A DNA stretch of 64,000 nt. It comes from Porphyra umbilicalis. Its lineage: Eukaryota; Rhodophyta; Bangiophyceae; Bangiales; Bangiaceae. The notes under the pieces are model-generated. The model worked only from the letters and a program-made list of their open reading frames with translations. It ran no database searches and was not told the DNA's origin. The position numbers and the translations under genes were made by a program. Below are positions 38,718 through 51,269 of the stretch, in pieces. The stretch covers positions 124,001 to 188,000 of the forward strand of contig KV918899.1 of the NCBI GenBank assembly GCA_002049455.2, in the 5' to 3' direction. Each line of letters opens with the position of its first letter. The first letter of the stretch is position 1.

Positions 38718-40325
38718 CGCTTGGCCGTCCGGCACCGACCCGCCGGCCTCCCGTCGTACTGCCGCGCACGGTGGGTTGCCGTGGCTGCACGGGCGGCGAG
38801 TTCCAGCCCTTCCCCACGCGCGTGCAGCTCGCGCCTCGCGGCTTGGCCGACGTTAGTGTCCACGCCGAGCCAACGCGGCGCTGCAACTCCTCTGCTTGTC
38901 GCTGACGTGGCCCAGACCGCTAGAGAGCGGCGATTGGTCGCCGCTGCTCGGCCATCGTCACGGACTCACGATCGCGGGATCTCCGTGCCGCGGATCCGCG
39001 TGGATGATTGATCGGATTTTCCTGCTGACGCGATTAGTGGCGCCAACTACCGGTCAGGCCCCCTCCCCACGCCGTCGCCCAGTGAAAGGCCGGCCCCCAC
39101 GCTGGGTACTGCTGGCCGCGACGCGCGTGTGTACTGTACTGGCACGATGCGTGGACGATCCGTCATCGCGTCATTTCCGGCTCTCGTCGCACCCATCGGT
39201 CTGCCGCGGCCGCCTATCGCGTGTCGCAAAGACCTTGGCAGACGCTGCCCGCCGCCTGGGCGAAGGGGGTAGAGAGCAGCCACGGGGGCAGGCGGCGGGC
39301 CCGACGCGCCCCTGGGTCCCTTGCGGCCGAACTACCGAGACCGACCGGTCCTACGCTCACAGAAGCCGGTCAACGGACAGAGGCAAAGCCGTCCAGTCCG
39401 CGGAGCCACTTTGCTTTCGTGCGCAGAGCGCGTGACCATACCATGCCTCTGTTCGGGTTCAGGTCTGATGGCAGCAGCCTCTTGACGGATGCTTGGGGAG
39501 CGCACGCAAACGCCCGAAGCCCATGAGGTCAGCGCTAAATCCGCTGAGGACGAGGTTCATTTTGCCCATTCGGCCAGCGCATCTTAACAACACGATGTGT
39601 GGCGTAGCGCGGTCGCGCCGGCCTCCCTACCGGCGGGTCCCTGTCGGCCAGTGGACGTCTGGACAGCCAGTATGCTGCTTCCCCACATGAAGCCATGGTG
39701 CGCGTTGAGTTTCTGGATTTTGTACTGCCAAACCGCCCCTCGCTTGTTGCTGCACAGTCACCAGAGCGGCTGTGCCGGCTGGACACGGGTAGTACAAGAA
39801 GTCTGTGACCGACAGGACAAGACTTGGCTCGTCCCTTTCCACACTCGAGCACGCATGACAAGCAAGCGAAGCCTGCAACCGTAGTGACTCTCCTCTTCTC
39901 ATCGCTCTCGCGCCACACAGCTTAATTAACCCCTCTCCGCCTCTTCGCGCTTGCTCATCAGCATGGCTCTGCGCCGTTGTCCCCCGGCCCTCATGACCGC
40001 CCCTGCCGTCGCTGCAGGCGCGTGTGCGCCTACCCCATGTACACCACCGTCTGCCGCATCGGCGGGCCCGACATTCCACGCGGCGGACGAGGCAGGACGC
40101 AAGTCGTCGCGCGCCGCCGCTGGGCCGCCCCGTGCTCGAACCGGTACCATTCGGTTCTTGTGCTCTCCATGCGTGGTGTCGACGCCCCTGGCTGAACCAT
40201 TTCCGGCTCGAAAAACCGCGGGTCGGCCATAGCCGGCTCCGCCATGCGGAGCCCAGCGTCCACCGCGAGCGCCGGCGGCCCAAAGGAACTCCTATTCAGC
40301 CAAGGCAACGTGTTCCGTGTGGAAA
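38718..40325. other. No recognisable gene
   Basis: About 60 percent GC. Several ORFs of 100-220 codons exist on both strands (for example 38896-39435 plus, 39627-40283 minus), but none has a recognisable domain or neighbour support. Confidence 0.4.
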
Positions 40326-40491
40326 TATTGCAGTCTTCCCCGATTCTGGCCGATCCGGACACGAACAACCTACAGTCCGCACAATTTCTGATTGGTCGAG
40401 AGGTCGTATCCGGCCGGATGGATGGCTGTCGTGCATCTGTTCTGCACAATTGTTCTTGTCCGGATCGTCCAAAATTGGGGAGACTGCAATA
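40326..40491. repeat. 166-bp hairpin element
   Basis: The arms ~40326-40368 and ~40448-40491 are reverse complements with a few mismatches, starting TATTGCAGTCTTCCCC. The loop is about 80 bp. Size and structure resemble a short MITE; no clear target duplication. Confidence 0.5.
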
Positions 40492-40522
40492 GAACAGGGC
40501 CAGGTCTCCACCGCCTGGAGGA

Positions 40523-43339
40523 CGCCCATCTGCTTTACTCAGATCCTTAGCTGACCAATCGGCAGGCGTTCTGAGATCCCGGTCAGAAACTGATCAATTC
40601 GACTCTCTCATCGACAGCAGGAGTTAGACAGCCACACACACAAGCACCTTTCGAATTCCAGGCACGTGCGTGCAATACCCTTGCCTTCAGGGCGGTGGCG
40701 CGCTTGGCGACGCATCGACACCGGGCACGCCGGCCGACTCCATAGCCGCGAGCGCGCACGGGGGCACGTACAGCCACGTTGCCGTGGCGGGGGAAACGTG
40801 GGGCGGGGAAAAGGGTGCCGCCGCCGGCACCGCAGCTGCGGCGGCTCGCCGGCGTCGCGCGACGCCGACGGGAGGGGCCTTCACTCCGCCACGCAGCGCA
40901 CCTCTAATCGCGCCGCTAGATGGCAGGCCGACGGGCCGCCGCAACAGAAGCCGGCGCGCAGGCACGATCACCCGCGGGTCATCGCGGGCGCGTTCAACCC
41001 CCGTAGTCGCTGCGCGCGGTCGCCGCGCCCAACTCGGGGCGGTGGGGGGGGGCAGGGGGGCAGGCGCCCTGTGACCCCTACGGCAGGACAGTCCTTCTCA
41101 GCCACTTAACTCTATTCGCTTTTAGCGTCATCGCGACCCTTCCAACGCTGACACGCTCTCAGATCCCTGAGGACACGAATGCAGACTGCCACCTCTGAAA
41201 CGGAGAGCAAAGTCCTGTGATCTAAGTATATGTGTGCATCACTACACTTTGAGAGCACCCTGTCGTAAAGGCCAGGGAATTGTTGTGGCTTCGTATTGTT
41301 CTGGAACAACGCATCCTTTGATGTTCCGTATTCCCTGCGGAGTGTTTCCTGCACTTGCCCGCCCTTCGCTATCTTCCTTCTACCCCTTTCCCACCCTATG
41401 TATCTTTTCTGCTTGTATGCACAGGGGATGAAGCGGTCTCCCCCCTCTCCCCCCCCCCTCCCTGTGCCTCTGCAGCTGCCCACTTTCCCAGTGGTCACCT
41501 CACCTGTGGGGCAGACGGAGGACGAACACCAGACACCGGAGGTTGGGGTGATGGTGAAAATGCAATGGGGTCGAAGAACAGGTAGGGATACAGAATGGGG
41601 GGGGGCGGGTGGCGGGGGAAAATGGACAGGGGGGGAATGAGGAGCAGGGGAGGGGGGGGGTGGCCGGAACGTCAGGATCAGAAAGAACGTCGAGCCGGGC
41701 TGTCGGAGCAGCAACCGATCCAAGCGCAGATGTGCCGCATGCGCAAAAGTGGGCGGGTTCCGCCCGCAATCAGGGTTGTCAGCGTTTGGTTTGGTTTGCC
41801 AAACATGAACGGAATTCAACCTGATTCACTTGAACGCTGGAGCGTTCAGGTTGAACGCAACATGTCAAAGGGCATACTTGTTCCGCGTAATACTTAGTGT
41901 GCCACGTTTAATGAAGTTGAGATTGTGCTTGGGATGTCGGGTTGTCTGACTCGAGCTCCATCGAGTTGAGTCGCCAAGCCGATGTAGCTTGCGCATAGCA
42001 GGCCTGCTGCAGTCCCGGCGACAGATCTCTGCTTGCCTGCCCCACCACCGCGACACAATCCAAACGAAAGGTACGAGCCGACGCCAGGGCGACGACATTG
42101 CCAACCGCCTGGGCCTCCGCGCAGGAATTGAGACGGGGGGACCAAACAGAAACGACCAAACACCGGTACGTGTAGACGGGGCGATGAGGGCGAGTGGATG
42201 CCCCGCTGTCCGAGAAGCAGCTTGCTGCACTCCACGCAATTCTGAGTGCGACCACGACCCATCCATCCTCCAGCCAAAAAGGCTATGATTCACGCACACG
42301 TTGACAGCAGATGAATCGATCTACGTACGCAGCGCCTAGGGTGCTACACAGCCGATTGGCAACAGTTGACATGAAGGAGGGTCTGGGAGCAGAACTTTCA
42401 GCGCGACTGACCTGCACGGGGTATGGCAACGAGGCAGTCAGAGCGGCCGCACAGCGCCGAACCACCTGGCTGATCAATTTGAAGTGGTCAACGAAAGCTC
42501 CTGTCTGCCTGGGCAATTAGTCATAAATACGACCAAGTCGTTTGTCGTTTGGTTTGGTTCGTTTCTTGAAATCAACCTGATTCATCGAACCATCTGTAGA
42601 TTCAACATGAACTTACAACCCTGCCCGCAATGCACCCACCCGAGGCGCCAACCATTTTGGGCGGGCAACGAGCTTCAGCCAATCAAAGTGCCAAGATCAA
42701 TCCGCCACCGTCATCGGGACACACCTCAAAAAGGTCTCGCCTCATCACGGCGTCGATTGCATCGAGTGCAGGCCCCCATCGCCGCCGCGTCATCCATTTT
42801 CCTCCAGCCGCCCTCCTCCTTTGTTCTACACTTCCTCCCCCCCTCCCCCACCCCATTCCTTCTCTCCCCCCCCCCCTCCCCCTGTCCCTCTCCTCCTCTT
42901 CCTCTCTCTCCCACTTTTATCCGTCCCCACTCTTCCCCGTCAGTCCTCTGTTTTCCACGCCTTGTGGCTGGGGACTGGAAATGACACAAGTGGTCACAGG
43001 ACTGGACAACTGCGCAGACACAGGGACTAACGGAGGGGAGGGGGGAGACCGCTTCATCCTCTGTGCATACAAGCAGAAAAGATACATAGGGTGGGAAAGG
43101 GGTAGAAGGAAGATAGCGAAGGGCGGGCAAGTGCAGGAAACACTCCGCAGGGAATACGGAACATCAAAGGATGCGTTGTTCCAGAACAATACAAAGCCAC
43201 AACAATTCGAAAGGTGCTTGTGTGTGTGGCTGTCTAACTCCTGCTGTCGATGAGAGAGTCGAATTGATCAGTTTCTGACCGGGATCTCAGAACGCCTGCC
43301 GATTGGTCAGCTAAGGATCTGAGTAAAGCAGATGGGCGT
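40523..43339. repeat. Large inverted repeat (foldback-like) interrupted by an insertion
   Basis: Left-arm segments 40523-40657 and 41277-~41440 match, in reverse complement and without the gap, the continuous right arm ~43040-43339. Similarity decays inward through pyrimidine-rich DNA (41440-41660 and 42830-43040). The interior 41700-42800 is unique, with no recognised gene. The arms do not show a clear flanking duplication. Confidence 0.65.
40658..41276. mobile_element. 619-bp insertion inside the inverted-repeat left arm, GAATT duplication
   Basis: GAATT occurs on both sides (40653-40657 and 41277-41281), while the intact right arm has it once, so a 5-bp target duplication is directly visible. 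The insert starts CCAGGCACG and ends GGCCAGG, giving only a weak CC(A/T)GGC terminal similarity. The interior is GC-rich without a recognised protein. Confidence 0.6.
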
Positions 43340-45360
43340 GTTCAGTTACTCCATGCGCCCCTGTTTGCAGCTCGACCAAAACGGTGGATGCGGCACCCTA
43401 CAAACCAATCAGCGGGCGACAGCCACGAGATCAAAATCGACAGGCCAACATCAGGCCACCAACACAGATCTACCGATGATGTGTGGCCCAGACGGCGCTG
43501 TCTACTGCACTTTGGCCGACACACGTCGCCAGCGCTCCAAGGTGGCGCGCTGACAAGCAGGGCCAAACGCACCCTCGAGAGCCCGCCGTCGTCGAAGGCA
43601 TCGCGTTGTGGAAGGCATCGGTTGGCAGCTCTTCTCTGTAGAGAACCCACTCAGCTGGCGGGTGTGTGTGGCGGCTATCGTTCGACGCCCGCGATCCCGT
43701 GAGAGCGGCACCCAGCCCCAACTCGTGAAATGGAAACATATATGAAGAGATCTCCGATGACGTAAGTCAATACAATGGACATATAAAGTGGTGGTGACAT
43801 CGTTGTGGTTCATTTATATCTCATACTATATATTTTCATCTGAGGTGTTTTCAGTTACATACAGGTCATTACTTTTACCGCTCGCTTGATCCTACAAGTT
43901 TGCGGCTCACCGAGACGGACGAGGGCGCCCTCGTCGAGACCGCAGGTGCGACTCTTCTTCTTTGTGCCATCCGATTGCGACAGACACAGAGTTGGATGCG
44001 ACGAGCGAGACAGCCCATCGCGTCACTACATTCCAACCCTGTCGAAGGGTTGGGTGGTACGAGCATCCCAAAAAATCACCCCTTGTGTGCTCCATACGTC
44101 GATGAGCAGCAGTTTGCGCATCACGATGCATAGCCACTACGTGCACGCTGTCGCTGCGCGGGCAGGAACCGCCGCGCAGCAACGTCAGGTGATTGATTGT
44201 TGGTCGACAAAGACGTTGCACGCCAGCGCTGGAAGAGTATTCATGTATCTGGCAGAGTTTCTGACCCAGATCGTCACGATTACGGTAACCAATTACACGC
44301 GCACCTCGAAATCCCATCCAAGTTGAGGTTCTGGCCACTCGCGACCGGGATCTAGTCGACCCCCAACTCTTCCCGAGCGGGAGCCCCTTTTGTTTGTGCC
44401 CCCAAACGCACAGGGGAAATCGGTGCAACGCCCGATATGGGCCTGCGCGCACGCTGCGGCCGCCGAGGGTGCCAGTGACAGCCACGGCGGCGCGCCGGCG
44501 GCGCCGTCTTCTCTCCACTGGGTCGAGCGCGCCGCACGCGGGATTTGTCGGCGACGCGGCCCCACCCACCGCCGCTTGGGCGCTCAAGCGGCGTCCCCGG
44601 CGGGGGGTGGGGGCCGTTGGCGGCGCCGCCCGCCGCGCAGACAGCAGCGGCCGGGGCGCGGGGGGGGGGGGGGAAACGGGCGCGGCGCAGCGGCGCCCGT
44701 GTCGCCGCGCCCGCCGCGCGGCGCTCATAAAGTGCCGGCGCCGACGTGCGGTCGGCCGCGCGCGCTCCCCCCCCCCCCCCCGTCGCTGCATCTCCCCCCC
44801 CTGTCGGCTCGCCACCGGGTGGGCTGTGGATACCCCCCCCCCCTCGACGCCCGCCGTGGTCGCGGCCGCCGCGGGCGCCGCCGCCTCCCCCGCGGGGCGC
44901 GAGTGGAATTTCAACTTCCACTCCCCGCGCCGCCACTGGGCGCCGCGCCCGCCCGCCCACCGCCCACGGTCGTTGCGGGCTCTGCCGCTGCGTGACGCCG
45001 GTGCCCCCACGCTCCCCCCCCTCCCGACCCCCCCCCCCCCCTCTCCCACCCCACGGCTGCACTCCTCCCACGCGCCCCTGCCCCCCCCCCCCCACCCGCT
45101 CGCTCCCAGTCACGGACGTTGGCCCCGCGACCCGCTGCGCGTCTCGGCCGCGGGTGGCGGCGGGCGTGCGGGCGGCACGTGGGGGCGACCCCCCCCCCTC
45201 ACGTCCCCCCTGGCGTGGCCCGCCGCGCGGCACGCACCGCGGGCGGGTGGGGCCGGTGCCACTGCCGCGGCTTGCCCCGCCGCCGCGGCCACGGCGACGC
45301 GCGCAGCGCGCACGGCGCCGCGCGGCGCGGGGCACCGGGCACCCCCCCTGCCCCCGCACC
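43340..45360. other. Intergenic region upstream of the carotenoid oxygenase gene
   Basis: AT-richer to about 44330, then extremely GC-rich with many C-runs. No supported gene. The part from 44400 on holds only Ala/Arg/Pro shadow frames and presumably the promoter and 5' leader of the carotenoid oxygenase. Confidence 0.4.
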
Positions 45361-45434
45361 ATGACCGCCGCCGCCGGCGGGGGTGTCCCCCCCCCCCCGC
45401 TCCCGCCCCCACCCCCACCGCCACCGCCACCGCC

Positions 45435-45472
<38 letters not shown>

Positions 45473-47330
45473 GTCCCCGCCCTCCCCCGTCACCACGTCG
45501 GCAGCGTCGGCCCTATCGTCGGCAGCGTCGGCCGTGGCGTCGACCGCGTCGGCGGTGGCGTCGGCGGCGGCGGCGGCGGCCCCCCCCACGGCAACGACCA
45601 TGCTGCGGCGGGCGGCCATGGCCGCCCTCGACGGCGTGGAAATCGTCGTGTCGGCCGCGTCGGGCCGGTCGTCCACCGCCGCCGCGTCGCCGTTTCTCGC
45701 CGGCGGCTTTGCGCCGGCGCCGTCGACGCAGACGCCGCGCGCGTGCACGGTCGAGGCGGGCTCCCTGCCGCCCGACGTGGCCGGCACGGTCGCGCGCGTC
45801 GGCCCCAACCCCCACCCCCGCAACGGGCCCGTGAGTGGCTACCACTGGTTTGACGGCGACGGCTACGTGCACGCGGTGCGGCTGGGGGGGGGGCGCGCCA
45901 CGTACACGGGGCAGTGGGTCGCGACGGCGCAGCTGCTTGCCGAGGTGCGCGCGGGCTTCCCGCGCTACGGCCGCCTCGGCTCCATGGTCGGCGCCGTCGG
46001 GGCAGTCGTTATGGGCATCAGCGCGGCGCGGGCGCAGCTCGGCCTCGGCCTCCGCCCGGCGGGCGCCGGCGGTGCGCCGCGCGCGGGCGTCAAGCGCATC
46101 GCCGCCGCCGACGGTTCGCCCGCCGACGCGGCGGCGGGGCGGGGCACGGCCAACACGGCGCTCGTCGTGCACGCGGAGCGGGTGCTTGCGTTGGGGGAGG
46201 GCGGCCTCCCCTACGCCCTCCGCGTCGCGTGTGAGGGGGTCGTGCAGACGCTCGGGTCGACGACGTTTGGGCGCGGCGCCGCCGGCCGCGGGGCCGTGTG
46301 GACGGCGCACCCGCGGGAGGACGCGGCGACGGGGGAGCTCATTGGCGTAAACTACCACATGGGCGCCGCCCCGTACGCCGAAGTCGTGACCGTCTCCCCC
46401 GCCGGCGCGGTCACGTCCGTCGTGCCGATCCGCAGCATGCCCCGCTCGGCCATGATCCACGACACGGCCCTCACGGAGCGCTACGTGGTCGTCCTCGACG
46501 GCCCGCTGCGCCTCGATCCCGCGCGCATGGTGCGGGCGGGCACCCTCCCCTTTGCCTACCACCCGGAGCAGCCGCTGCGCATTGGCCTGCACCGCCGCGG
46601 CGACGCGGGCGACGGGCGGATGGCGTGGTTTTCCGCCCCCAACGGCTTTATTTTTCACACGGTCGCCGCGTGGGAGGCCCCCGACGGGGAGACCGTCTCC
46701 CTCGTCGCGTGCACGTACGACCGGGTGGAGTTGTCCCTCGCCGCGGGCGCCTCGTCGCCGGGCGTGCTGACGCGCTACGACCTCCACCTGGCGTCGGGGG
46801 GGGTGACGACGCGGCGCCTCTACACGGCGGGGGGGGGGGTCGACTTTCCGCGCGTCGCCTCGACGGCGTTTCGGGGCTCCGCCGCCCGCCCGCGCTACGT
46901 GTACCTGTCGCGCCTCGCGGCGGCGGGGGCGGTCGAGATGGACGCGCTCGTCAAGTACGACTTGGCCGCCGAAGCCGTTGCGGGCGTCGCGCGCATGCCG
47001 CCCGACACGTATTGCGGGGAGGCGGTGTTTGTGCCGCGCGGCTCGGGGGTGGCCGCCGGCGGCGCGGCGGCGGGCGCCGCCGAAGATGACGGCTACCTGA
47101 TGACCTACACGTGGTCGGGGGGGGGGGCGCCGGGCGTCAAGGGCGCCCACTCGGCGCTGCGCATGTGGGACGCGGCGACAATGGCGCCGGTGGCGACGCT
47201 CGGCTTGGGCGGCGCACACGTGCCGTATGGCTTTCACGGCGTGTGGCTGCCGGCCGACGGGCTGGCCGGGACCGCCGCCGGCGTGGAGGTGCCGGTGGAC
47301 CCGGACGCTGAGGCGGTGCTCAACATGTAG
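45361..47330 (+). CDS. Carotenoid cleavage oxygenase (CCD/RPE65 family)
   Basis: A non-haem iron enzyme cleaving a carotenoid or apocarotenoid double bond, probably plastidial. The family start block is VGPNPHPRNGPVSGYHWF followed by DGDGYVHAVRL (about 45790-45880). The four iron-binding His are all present: WTAHPRED (about 46300), AMIHDTALTERYVVVLDGPL (about 46450), FIFHTVAAWE (about 46650) and VPYGFHGVWLP (about 47220). The core frame is open from 44394. I prefer the start at 45361 (CACCATGACC after a C-tract), which needs a frame change in the C-run near 45390 and gives ~655 residues with an Ala/Ser/Thr transit-peptide-like N-terminus. The in-frame alternative is the ATG at 45600 (576 residues). 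The substrate cannot be read from sequence. Confidence 0.92.
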
Positions 47331-47572
47331 TGGGGGGGGGGGGGGGGTGGACAAGACACGTCGGACGCGAGAGGAGGGGGGGGGGGGTGGGGGGATGGAC
47401 GGGATGGGGGGATGGGCGGGGGGCGGGGGATGGACAAGAGACGCAAGACGCGGTTTGGGTTGCCGCGTGTAGAAGTAGCAAACCACCACAAGCACCAAAC
47501 AGTTCTTCCCTTTCCGTTGCGTCGACCCGCCCGCACGTGCCACGGCGCGCCCCACACCGCCGCCCCCCCCCC
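47331..47572. other. Convergent 3' spacer between the carotenoid oxygenase and NUP107 genes
   Basis: 242 bp. The carotenoid oxygenase stop is followed at once by a ~15-G run, and the NUP107 stop (minus strand) by a ~10-G run. No AATAAA was seen on either strand. Confidence 0.6.
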
Positions 47573-48914
47573 TCAATCCCGCTCCTCAAAAAGGGTGCCC
47601 GCGTAGCGCACGCGCGGCAGCTCCCCCCCCTCCCCTCCCCCCACGGCCACGGCGGCAGTGTCCCCCCCCGGCAGCCGCGCGACGGCGACGCCCGCAAGGG
47701 CGCGCACCAACGCCGCCACCCCCCCGGGGGGGAACTCCTCCCACAACCGCCACCGCCCGTCGGCAACGACGGCCGCAACGCCAACGGCCGCCGCCACGTC
47801 CCCGCCGTCGGCGTGGAGGCCGACGAGCGTCGCCGCCAGGGCGGGGACGACCGCGGAGCGGACGGCGGCGAGTTGGTCGGCGCGCGACGCGGCGGCCACC
47901 GCCCCCGCCGCCCCGTCGCCCTCGCGGTCCGCGGCGGCGGCGGCGGCGGCGGCGGCGGGGGCGGTAGACCCGCCGCCGTCGGCACCGCCGGCAGCGGCCG
48001 CCGCCGCCGCCTCGGTGCCCGCGTCACGCATCCACCGCCCCCCCGGCGGGCACAGCACCGCCAGCGTCGCGGCGACCGCCTCGGACCGCGCCGCGCCCAC
48101 CGCCTCGTCATAGGCGCGGAGGGAGCCGGCATAGGCGTCGACGGCCGCCGCCGCGCCCGAGCGCCCGCCCCCCCCCTCTGCCGCCGACCGCCGCGTCGCC
48201 GCGTCGGGCGCCGGCGGCCGCCGCGTGTGGTACCGCCCCGTGTAGCGGTCCGCCGCGGCGGTGGCGGTGTAGTAGGCGCGCCACGCGGAGAGCTCAGCGG
48301 CGGCGGCGGCGGCCGCCTCGGCGTCGGGCCCGTCGCCCCCATCCCCGTCGCCAGTGCCGCTGCCGACGCCGTCGGCGCCCCCCCCCCCCCCGGCGTCCGC
48401 CGCGGCGGCGAGCAGCAGCGGCGCCTCCACCGCCGTCACCGCCCGGCGCGCCGCCGCCGCGCCGCCCGGGGAGAGGAAGAGCACCCGCGCGAGCGCCGCG
48501 GCCGCCACCACCGCCGCGGCGGGTTGGGCGTAGCCCGGGAGCGTCAGCACGCCGAGCGCGGCCACGGGGTCGACGACGGTCGACGCGGCGGCGGCACCGC
48601 CGCTGCCGCCGCCGCCACGCCCGCCGGCGGCGGGCGGCAGCACCGCCGCCACCGCGTCGGTGGCGGCGGCGCGGAGGAGCGCGCCGCCGTCTGGGCGGCC
48701 GGCGAGGCACGCGCCCGCCTTTGTCAAGACCGCCCGGCGGGCGGCCGTGGACGCGCCCGCGCCCGGCGGCACTGGCGACCGCCCGTCGGCGGCGGTTGCC
48801 GCCAGCAGCGCCGCCGACAGCGCGGCCACAACCCGCGGGGGGGACAGCAGCTGCGTCGCCCACCGGACAATCACGTCCCACGGGGGGCGCGCCGCGGGGG
48901 GCGGGGCGCGGCGC

Positions 48915-48949
<35 letters not shown>

Positions 48950-49331
48950 GCGGGTGACGAGCGCCGTCGAGGACGGGAGGGCCCCGGGGGTACCCCCCTC
49001 CCCCCCCCCCCCCCCCCCCGCCCCCGCGGCGGCGGTCAGCAGCCGCACGTACCCCCCCAGCGCCGCGTCGTACGCGTCGCACACGTCGGCCGCGTCGACG
49101 AGCCCCGCGAGGCGCCCAAACACCGCCACCGCCGCGGCGGTGCGGGCGGCCCACTCGGAGCCGCCGGCGGGGGCGGACCGCCCGAGCGCCCCGGCCGCCT
49201 CGTACAGGTCGACAATGTCGGCGCGGCCGAGCACCGCCGCGTCGCCGCCGAGGGCGGCGACGCACCAGACGCGGCGGAGGGCGGCGGCGGCGGCGCCGCC
49301 CCCCCGCGGGCCTACGGCAGCGGCCGAGCCG

Positions 49332-49393
<62 letters not shown>

Positions 49394-51269
49394 GCCGCCA
49401 CCGCCCCCCCCGGGGGTGCCGTCGACCCCCCCCCCCCGCCCCGGCACCCCCCGCAAGCCGTCGCCCGTCAGCGGCACGGCGGCGTCGGCCGCGCCCAGCG
49501 CCGCGGCGCGGAGCCCCCCCGCAGCGCGCGGCCCGACAGGTCCCGCCCGCCCGGCAGGGCGACAACGACCGCCGCCGACAGGCGCGCCCACACCAAATCC
49601 TCAAAGTCGGTCAGCGCCGCCACGGCGGGCGCCGGCTCGCCCGCCAGCACGCCGAGGAGCGCGCGTTCGACCCCCCCCAGGGACTCCCCCCCCCTCCCCA
49701 CCTCCCCCCCCCCCAACCCCACCCCACCCGCCCCTCGCCCGCCGCAACTTTGCGGGCGACGCGGCACCACGACGCCCGCGCCGACCCCGCGGTCCCATCC
49801 GCCGCGACGGCGCCCGCGCCGACGCCGCCGAGGAGCAACGCCGCCGCGACGGCCGCCGACGCGCCGACGCGCCGCGCGACGGCGGCGGCGGCGGCCACGT
49901 CCCCCGCGCGGACCGCTTGGAGGGCGACGAGGGCGAGGCGCTCCGCCGCCGCCGCCTCGTCGGCGGTGCGCGCGCCGTCGAGCGTCGGCGCCGTGCCCGA
50001 CGCGGCGGCGCTGTCGGCGGCGGGGTAGGCGGGGTCGTCGAGCGGCGCGAGGGCGGCCGCGGGGGGGGGGACGCGCCGAGGCGGGACGCTGCCGCCGACT
50101 CGACGGCGGCGAGCGTGCGGCGGGCGGCGAGGAGCGTCGGCGTGGCGGCCGGGGGGGGTGGGGGGGGGGGTCGGCGCGAAGCGGGCGGTCGCCGTGTCGC
50201 CGGGCGCCGCCGCCGTGGCGGGGGGGGGGTACGTGTGCGTGAGCAGGTGCCAGAGGGAGTGCTCGAGGTGCAGGCGGTCTGCAACGGCCGCGACGCGGGC
50301 GCTGGGGGGTGAGATAGGGGGGGGGGGGGGGGGCAAGACAAGCAGATGCAAACGGGTAAAGGGGGGGCGGGGCGGCCACAGGCGCCGTAGGAGGGTGGCG
50401 GTTAGTCGGCCGCGCAGTGAGCACACACGTCGAGACGGGGCGGGTCGGCTGGGGCCGGCCGGCAGCGCCCGCCGCTTGGTGCGGTCGCCACCCCCGCGGC
50501 GCGACCCGCCCCCCCCCACCGCCCGCGCGCCACACTGCCACGGGGCCCTCGACTCCCACGCGCGTCTGCCCCGCGCCGCCCCACCCAGCGCCGCACACAC
50601 GCACACGCACACCCACCCCGGCGGCGCCGTCCACCCCCCCCCCGCCCCCCCACCCCCCACCAAACGTACCGCACAAACGGGTGCAGTTGGCGGTCTGCCG
50701 CAAAGGCGACGGCCACCCCCGCCGCCGCCTCAACGGCAACGGCCATCTCGCGCGCAAAAGCGACGGCGGCGAGGGGGTCTTCCCCCCCCCCCCCCCGGGG
50801 GCGTCGGGGGGGACCCCCCCGACCCCCCCCGTGGCGGCGGCGAGGATGTCCCGCGCGCCGAGGCGCAGCGCCTCCTCCCCGCCCCCGTCGAGAAAGGTCG
50901 CCGCGTCGCCCGCGACGGGGAGGAGCAGCGACGCGCCGCCGCCGCCGAGGGACACGCGCGTGCCGGGGGTGCTGTCCCAGGCGGTGGCGGCGGCGGCGGC
51001 GGCGGCCGCCGCCGCCGCCGCCGTCGACGACGAGGACGGCGTCGGCGGAAAGTCCAACATCCGCCGCGCCGTCGTGTGCGGCGTGAACGGGGGGAATCCC
51101 GAGGGGGGGAGGGGGGGGGGGGGGCGCCGCCGTCGGCGGCGCCCCCCGCCGTCTCGGCGGCGGCGGCGGCGGTGCGCGCGCGCGTCAGCCGCGGCGTAAA
51201 GGGCGAGGGGGGGAGCCCGTGCGCCGACGACGCGGAGCGACCGCGGAGCGACCGCATCGGTGTGACCAT
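47573..51269 (-). CDS. NUP107: Nucleoporin NUP107/Nup84-like
   Basis: Scaffold subunit of the Y-complex of the nuclear pore. Exon 1 (51269-50670) starts MVTPMRSLRGRSASSAHG after a C-tract and carries S/T-P sites. An intron (50669-50302) joins HPFVR to VAAVADRLHLEHSLWHLL in phase 2. Exon 2 holds ALVALQAVRAGDVAAAAAVA, then WCRVARKVA, RALLGVLAGEPAPAVAAL and FEDLVWARLSAAVVV, the family's W-R / TWEDxLWA signature. Further helices follow (ALRRVWCVAALGG, VCDAYDAALGGYVRLL), then ELSAWRAYYTAT, ending at TGA (47573-47575). About 1,109 codons, near family length. Frame changes are required at G/C runs near 51100-51123, 50776-50795, about 49690-49740 and about 49500. Family call rests on the order of helical blocks. 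Confidence 0.72.
50302..50669 (-). other. NUP107 intron (368 bp)
   Basis: Donor GTACGT at 50669, acceptor CACCCCCCAG ending at 50302 after a long C tract. Splicing restores a continuous phase-2 reading frame (HPFVR into ARVAAVADRL). Confidence 0.75.

Noticed and set aside
41112..41819. 235-codon minus-strand ORF whose C-terminal half recurs at 42630-43253
   Set aside because: The shared part is the inverted-repeat arm, so the similarity is explained by DNA duplication rather than by a protein family.
43886..44326. Copia RT/RNase H-like ORF
   Set aside because: Only a vague resemblance over ~40 residues, with no catalytic motif.
45513..47576. 687-codon minus-strand ORF
   Set aside because: Antisense shadow of the carotenoid oxygenase.
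47330..50242. 970-codon plus-strand ORF
   Set aside because: Antisense to NUP107, composed of Arg/Pro/Gly. The minus strand carries the recognisable blocks.
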